Both the position numbers and the translations under genes were made by a program. A stretch of 64,000 nt of DNA from Fictibacillus phosphorivorans (GTDB lineage Bacteria; Bacillota; Bacilli; Bacillales; Fictibacillaceae), in assembly GCF_001629705.1 (NCBI RefSeq), contig NZ_CP015378.1:3906001-3970000 (forward strand), written 5' to 3'. A model generated the notes under the pieces. That model did not search any database. It saw only the letters and a list, made by a program, of their open reading frames with translations, and was not told where the DNA came from. The stretch's first letter is position 1. The number at the start of each line of letters is the position of its first letter. Shown here one piece after another: positions 60,348 through 64,000 of this stretch.

Positions 60348-60785
60348 TTAATCCAGTGCATAAGCTAAAAGTTCTGCTCCTGATGTTGCGTTATTTTTTA
60401 TATGATCTGCGCTCTCTATGTGTGGAGGCACTTTATCTTTCGGAATCGTTTTAAAAGAAAGTTGTTCGAACATATGCACAGCTTTCGTAAGTAAATAAAG
60501 GGTTTCGACTCCTTTATCTTTTGAGTATACCAAAATTTTATCAATGAGTTTAAGAAGAAGCGTCTCTGAAGAATATTTCTGCTTCAGTACGAAAGATCGC
60601 AGCAATCCATCGTTTCCGATTCTCTCTAAACCTACCGTACCGATTGTCTCACCTTGGTCGTTCACCACTACTAAATAATTTTCGATGCTGTCTTTGATTC
60701 CTTCAGACTGAAGTCCAGCTTTTCCGACGAGTTGTAACAGATCTTTGGCTTCATGCTGCATAGCCTGTCTTAAGATTATCGTCAT
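60348..60785 (-). CDS. ywlB: GNAT-like acetyltransferase YwlB
   Basis: The 145-residue protein has a GNAT-like core: TIILRQAMQHEAKDLLQLVG at the start, a YLVVVNDQGETIGTVGLERI strand pair, and LLRSFVLKQKYSSETLLLKL where the acetyl-CoA loop is expected, but the classic RGxGxG/A loop is replaced by KYSSET, so binding is uncertain. ATG at 60785 (7 bases after GGGGAG) is used rather than GTG at 60788. Its place between sua5 and spoIIR is that of B. subtilis ywlB. Confidence 0.72.
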   Translation of the reverse strand: MTIILRQAMQHEAKDLLQLVGKAGLQSEGIKDSIENYLVVVNDQGETIGTVGLERIGNDGLLRSFVLKQKYSSETLLLKLIDKILVYSKDKGVETLYLLTKAVHMFEQLSFKTIPKDKVPPHIESADHIKNNATSGAELLAYALD

Positions 60786-60865
60786 CACATAACTCCCCTA
60801 TTCCTATATAATTTCAGCCTTCAATCGGCTGTTTTTCATCATTTCATCCGAAACTTTTTTTAAAA

Positions 60866-60905
60866 AAAGAAGGCTAACCACATTTGGTTACCTTCTTCAT
60901 TTTTT
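60866..60905 (-). terminator. Terminator of spoIIR
   Basis: AAGAAGGtAACCa...TGGTTAGCCTTCTT arms with a T-run on the minus strand; A/T runs on both sides may allow bidirectional use. Confidence 0.82.
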
Positions 60906-60941
60906 ATAATCTATGAAAATAGGGAGGAAAATATGCACATT

Positions 60942-61616
60942 TTACGAGAATAAGGATCCTACAAAGCTAAACAGGCTATCAAACAGTTCTACCACAAAGA
61001 ATTTCGTCTCAATTTCCTCAGGTTCATCTGCTTGATCTGCTTGATCTGCCCCTACATTAGAAGCCGTATCCACCACATCGCCTTTGCCATCTTTGTTTTC
61101 TTTTACAGCATCGCCATTTTCAAAGTCTAGAAAGCATAATGGAGGAAAAAGTACACACCACCAGTTCTTCCCTTCCCCTTCACCAAGTGTGATCAGAACC
61201 GCTTCATATTGACCAGCAGGATAGATGTAGTCGCCGTACATTTTAGTAGGGAAAGCCACTTTGTTTAACTCTACAGAAAACGTCTTCTCAAGCCCAGCTT
61301 CATCCAACTTATGTTGAACGATCTTCTCAATCGCTGGCAGCTGTTTACGAATAATCTCACGTGCTTCAGAAATGGATGATAACTCACCCACCCAAGTTGT
61401 GATCTGGGCATTCACTTCATCACGGATCTCACGCTTCAACTTTTGATCAGCATCCGTATTGCTGTTTGCTAGAATGCGGAGCCTGATCGACTCATCCGGT
61501 ATTTTAACAGAGGCGTTCATAGTTGCGTTCGCCACCTTAGTTTGTGTTTCAAAAAATAAGAACATCACCGCTAAAGAGATAAGAACTAGAATAAAGAAAT
61601 GATTGCGCTTTTTCAT
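60942..61616 (-). CDS. spoIIR: Stage II sporulation protein R
   Basis: Forespore-made signal that activates the SpoIIGA protease and so pro-sigma-E in the mother cell. The 224-residue protein begins MKKRNHFFILVLISLAVMFL (signal or membrane anchor). The conserved part is PDESIRLRILANSNTDADQK, LKREIRDEVNAQI, PTKMYGDYIYPAGQYEAVLI and GKNWWCVLFPPLCFLD. The C-terminus contains a low-complexity acidic insert (KENKDGKGDVVDTASNVGAD, then DQADEPEE) before KFFVVELFDSLFSFVGSLFS. Start ATG follows GGGGAGG; the 14 upstream codons open to 61658 overlap the promoter. Confidence 0.94.
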   Translation of the reverse strand: MKKRNHFFILVLISLAVMFLFFETQTKVANATMNASVKIPDESIRLRILANSNTDADQKLKREIRDEVNAQITTWVGELSSISEAREIIRKQLPAIEKIVQHKLDEAGLEKTFSVELNKVAFPTKMYGDYIYPAGQYEAVLITLGEGEGKNWWCVLFPPLCFLDFENGDAVKENKDGKGDVVDTASNVGADQADQADEPEEIETKFFVVELFDSLFSFVGSLFS

Positions 61617-61646
61617 TGTTTTTTCCTCCCCCGTCGTATCTAACCA

Positions 61647-61676
61647 CAGTTTGGACACGGTGAGATTTTTTCATAC
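61647..61676 (-). promoter_or_regulatory. Sigma-F-type promoter of spoIIR
   Basis: The minus strand has GTATG, 15 bases and GTCCAAACTG, with the same layout as the spoIIQ promoter (GTATA, 15, GTTCAAACTT) and two mismatches to the sigma-F -10. SpoIIR is sigma-F-dependent in B. subtilis. Confidence 0.6.
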
Positions 61677-61786
61677 TAGTAATCTAGTAAATTTCGTTCT
61701 ATTCGATTCGACAAAAGAAAACCTCCTTACTATGTAATTAATTGAAATAGATGTTAGCTTTTGAATTATTTTTTCGTCTTTGACAA

Positions 61787-61914
61787 GTTGATTGGAGCGG
61801 AAGGTTGCCGACTCCTGCGGGACAAGCGGTCAGGTGAGACACTTAATGGCGCAAAGCGGCAAGTGGCTCACCGCCTGCCCCGCGGAAAGCGAGCAACCTG
61901 GAGCGGAAATCAAC
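61787..61914 (-). repeat. ~130-bp dispersed element R6
   Basis: GTTGATTGGAGCGGAAGGTTGC at the left and GCAACCTGGAGCGGAAATCAAC at the right; between them CGACTCCTGCGGGAC, CAGGTGAGAC, GCAAAGCGGC, TGGCTCACCGCCTGCCCCGC and GGAAAGCGAG. The orientation is that of R3. The best-preserved copy. It sits between spoIIR and rbsR. Confidence 0.88.
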
Positions 61915-61942
61915 CCGCATCATCAGAGAAAAATTTACCAAC

Positions 61943-61971
61943 TTGCATACTGCTTCTATTTCTGTTAACTT
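61943..61971 (+). promoter_or_regulatory. Putative sigma-A promoter of the rbs operon
   Basis: TTGCAT, 17 bases, TAACTT on the plus strand, just ahead of the operator at 61977; the -10 is weak, as often seen in regulated promoters. Confidence 0.5.
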
Positions 61972-61976
61972 AAATG

Positions 61977-61990
61977 TGTAAACGGTTACA
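61977..61990. promoter_or_regulatory. LacI-type operator / cre-like site of rbsR
   Basis: TGTAAACGGTTACA is a nearly perfect palindrome and matches the cre consensus TGWNANCGNTNWCA at every defined base. It lies directly behind the putative -10 and 26 bp before the rbsR start, where RbsR (self) or CcpA could block transcription. Confidence 0.72.
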
Positions 61991-62015
61991 TATATGTTTT
62001 TGAGGAGGCGGAGAT

Positions 62016-63005
62016 TTGGTTACGATTCGTGATGTGGCAAAGAAATCAGGTGTATCGGTCGCGACAGTGTCTCGCGTTTTGAATGCGAATGGATACGTGC
62101 ATGAAGATACGCGCAAAAAAGTGATGGCTGCCGTTGCTGAACTGAAGTACAGCCCAAATGAAGTCGCCCGTTCTCTCTATAAAAAGAAATCAAAACTGGT
62201 CGGCTTGTTGCTGCCAGACATTACTAACCCATTTTTTCCACAGCTAGCTAGAGGTGTAGAAGATGAGATGCAAAAAGGCGGTTATCGAATTCTTTTTGGA
62301 AACAGTGATGAGAATGCTGAAAAAGAGCTCGATTATTTAAACACGTTTATTCAAAACAATGTGGTCGGCATCATCTCGGCTACGAATAATAAAACAAAGA
62401 ACAATTATCAAAATCTATCGATCCCTGTAGTCTTCTTAGACCGAACATCGACTGATTATCCATCGGTCTATGCAGATGGAAAAGAAGGTGGCAGAATAGC
62501 TGCAGAAGAGATCGTGAAAAGGGGCAGCAAGCGAATCACGATTTTGAAAGGTCCCACGCATATCCAACCAGCTCAAGATCGTTTTCAAGGCGCGTTAGAA
62601 GTGTTAAGTCAATCGAACATTGATTTTCATGTGATGTCGACGACTTCTTTTGCCTTTGAAGATGCAGAGAAATGGGCGAAAGAACTTTTTACAACGTATC
62701 CTGATACGGATGGTGTGATAGCGAGCAATGATATTGTGGCTACAGCCGTCTTACATGAAGCCCTACGTCTCGGAAAATCCATTCCGGAAGAACTTCAAAT
62801 CATCGGGTTTGATGATATACCGCAGAGCAGTTTGTTGTTCCCTTCCCTTTCTACCATCCGTCAGCCGGCTTATGAGATGGGAAAAGAAGCGGCACAGCTG
62901 CTTGTAAAAATCATCAATCAAGAAATAATCCATCAACAGCAAGTTCAACTGCCTGTTACATTTATAGATCGAAACACAACAAGAAAGGTTGATGAAAATG
63001 GTTAA
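62016..63005 (+). CDS. rbsR: Ribose operon repressor RbsR (LacI family)
   Basis: LacI-type repressor (329 aa) with the HTH/hinge VTIRDVAKKSGVSVATVSRV, then NANGYVHEDTRKKVMAAVAE and YSPNEVARSLYKKKSKLVGL, and a periplasmic-binding-like domain: LLPDITNPFFPQLARGVEDE, DGVIASNDIVATAVLHEALR, IGFDDIPQSSLLFPSLSTIR. Start TTG follows GGAGGCGGAG. It is the first gene of rbsR-K-D as in B. subtilis; it overlaps the rbsK start by 8 bases. It is expected to bind the operator at 61977-61990. Confidence 0.92.
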   Translation: MVTIRDVAKKSGVSVATVSRVLNANGYVHEDTRKKVMAAVAELKYSPNEVARSLYKKKSKLVGLLLPDITNPFFPQLARGVEDEMQKGGYRILFGNSDENAEKELDYLNTFIQNNVVGIISATNNKTKNNYQNLSIPVVFLDRTSTDYPSVYADGKEGGRIAAEEIVKRGSKRITILKGPTHIQPAQDRFQGALEVLSQSNIDFHVMSTTSFAFEDAEKWAKELFTTYPDTDGVIASNDIVATAVLHEALRLGKSIPEELQIIGFDDIPQSSLLFPSLSTIRQPAYEMGKEAAQLLVKIINQEIIHQQQVQLPVTFIDRNTTRKVDENG

Positions 63006-63876
63006 AATTGTAGTCATCGGAAGTTCTTCGATGGATCTCGTCGTTACATCTGATCAACGTCCAGGAGCAGGAGAAACTGTCTTAGGACGTTCATTTAAAA
63101 CCGTACCCGGAGGAAAAGGAGCGAATCAAGCAGTCGCAGCTGCCCGTCTTGGTGCAGAGGTTTACATGATCGGATGTGTAGGTGACGACCATTATGGAGC
63201 AGCGATTCTAAAGAACTTTAAACAAAACGGTGTTGATGTAACGAATGTGGAACCGGTTACAGATACAGAGAGCGGTACAGCTCATATTATTTTAGCTGAA
63301 GGTGATAACAGCATCGTCGTCGTTAAAGGTGCGAATGATCATGTCACACCTGATTATGTGAAGAAATCAAAATCTCTCATCAAACAAGCGAATATGGTAC
63401 TCATTCAGCAAGAGATTCCCGAAGAAACGGTTGAATATGTAAGTGAGCTTTGCAAGGAGCTTAATGTTCCGTTGTTATTGAATCCAGCACCTGCTCGCCC
63501 ACTCTCTAAGAATGTGATCGAGAACGCTAGTTATATTACACCTAACGAACATGAAGCGGCCGTTCTTTTCGATGGTCTAGCAATTGAGTCAGCCCTAAAA
63601 CAGTATCCGAACAAAGTGTTCATTACAGAAGGAAAAGCAGGCGCTCGCTATTTTAATGGCGAAAAAGAGATCACCGTTCCCTCGTACACAGTAGAAGTAA
63701 CAGATACAACCGGTGCTGGAGATACGTTCAATGCGGCATTAGCCGTTGCTTTAGCCGAAGGAAAAAGCATCACTGAAAGCTTGCAGTTCGCCAATCGAGC
63801 CGCTTCCCTATCCGTTACAAAGTTCGGTGCGCAAGGCGGTATGCCGAACCGATCAGAAGTGGAGGCATCTCTATGA
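62998..63876 (+). CDS. rbsK: Ribokinase
   Basis: PfkB-family kinase forming ribose 5-phosphate (292 aa). The ribose site is [20 protein letters not shown], the anion hole [19 protein letters not shown] has the catalytic Asp, and [11 protein letters not shown] is typical. ATG at 62998 is used; two earlier start codons (62989, 62992) are too near the AAAGG box. It shares the rbsR end (8 bases) and has an ATGA overlap with rbsD. Complete in the window. Confidence 0.95.
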   Translation: MVKIVVIGSSSMDLVVTSDQRPGAGETVLGRSFKTVPGGKGANQAVAAARLGAEVYMIGCVGDDHYGAAILKNFKQNGVDVTNVEPVTDTESGTAHIILAEGDNSIVVVKGANDHVTPDYVKKSKSLIKQANMVLIQQEIPEETVEYVSELCKELNVPLLLNPAPARPLSKNVIENASYITPNEHEAAVLFDGLAIESALKQYPNKVFITEGKAGARYFNGEKEITVPSYTVEVTDTTGAGDTFNAALAVALAEGKSITESLQFANRAASLSVTKFGAQGGMPNRSEVEASL

Positions 63877-64000
63877 AACGACATGGCATCTTAAACAGTC
63901 ATATTTCTAAAGTATTAAGTGACCTTGGCCACACAGACCTTATCGTGATCGCGGATGCTGGTCTTCCGATCCCGAGCGATGTTCCGCGAATTGATCTGGC
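63873..64000 (+). CDS. rbsD: D-ribose pyranase (partial, runs off the window)
   Basis: Only the first 42 residues are visible: [20 protein letters not shown] continuing [20 protein letters not shown]. This is the RbsD start, which includes the catalytic His20 region. RbsD interconverts pyranose and furanose ribose. GGAGG lies 7 bases before the ATG, which overlaps the rbsK stop. The rest of the operon (rbsACB) would be expected next but is outside the window. Confidence 0.92.
   Translation, partial: MKRHGILNSHISKVLSDLGHTDLIVIADAGLPIPSDVPRIDL

Noticed and set aside
61761..61973. Small ORF containing LLRDKRSGETLNGAKRQVAH
   Set aside because: This is the translation of dispersed element R6; the same false ORF recurs in other copies (for example 24505-24759, 55711-56037).

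Overview
The window looks like chromosome of a Gram-positive, endospore-forming Bacillaceae. Four sporulation genes (spoIIID, spoIIQ, spoIID, spoIIR) sit in an order close to that of Bacillus subtilis: fabZ-flhP-flhO-mbl-spoIIID-spoIIQ-spoIID...murAA-ywmB-ywzB, then atp-upp-glyA-ywlG-rpiB-ywlE-mntP-ywlC-ywlB-spoIIR. The 11-subunit nuo operon and the glpP-F-K-D cluster lie between ywzB and atp. That points to a Fictibacillus-like genus, which is an inference from gene order and not from a database search. Almost all conserved genes are on the minus strand. No rRNA, tRNA, CRISPR, prophage or insertion sequence was seen.

Layout. 1-1.9 kb: cysteine dioxygenase-like and HpaB-like flavin monooxygenase genes (+). 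2.1-10 kb: HAD phosphatase, fabZ, an EpuA-like small membrane protein, two FlgG-like rod genes, mbl, spoIIID, spoIIQ, spoIID. 10-14.6 kb: DUF3298-like protein, a tandem pair of DUF421 membrane proteins, thermolysin-type protease, tiny lmo0937-like membrane protein. 15-17.4 kb: murA, ywmB, ywzB. 18-29.1 kb: nuoABCDHIJKLMN, without the NADH-oxidising nuoEFG module. 29.3-30 kb: two small genes. 30.2-35.2 kb: glycerol regulon with GlpP-type leader terminators and a cre/promoter. 36.2-43.4 kb: complete F1Fo ATP synthase operon. 43.7-53.6 kb: a lipoprotein, upp, a lipobox-bearing sortase next to an MPKTG-anchored protein, an ABC exporter, glyA, an OB-fold-like lipoprotein, gluconokinase, a GNAT enzyme. 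53.9-61.6 kb: ywlG-rpiB-ywlE-mntP, a PAS sensor kinase in the opposite direction, sua5, ywlB, spoIIR. 62-64 kb: start of the ribose operon rbsR-rbsK-rbsD (rbsD runs off the edge).

The most unusual content is between genes. Eleven intergenic loci hold arrays of 4-6 copies of a short motif spaced at 21 bp, exactly so in nine loci and within 1 bp in the other two. The motif differs between loci (at least six families), but spacing, size (about 100-150 bp) and placement just beyond a gene's terminator are shared. Several arrays begin with the same TGTCGA head. A second dispersed element of about 130 bp, with GTTGATT/AATCAAC ends, occurs six times. Two inverted copies split the nuo operon between nuoI and nuoH. 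Two copies of a GGGGTCAGACCCC palindrome lie just behind fabZ and spoIID.

The genes mainly serve energy metabolism (a proton-pumping complex I-like enzyme, ATP synthase, glycerol and ribose use), cell shape and wall synthesis (mbl, murA, flhO/P) and forespore/mother-cell signalling (SpoIIR, SpoIIQ, SpoIID, SpoIIID).
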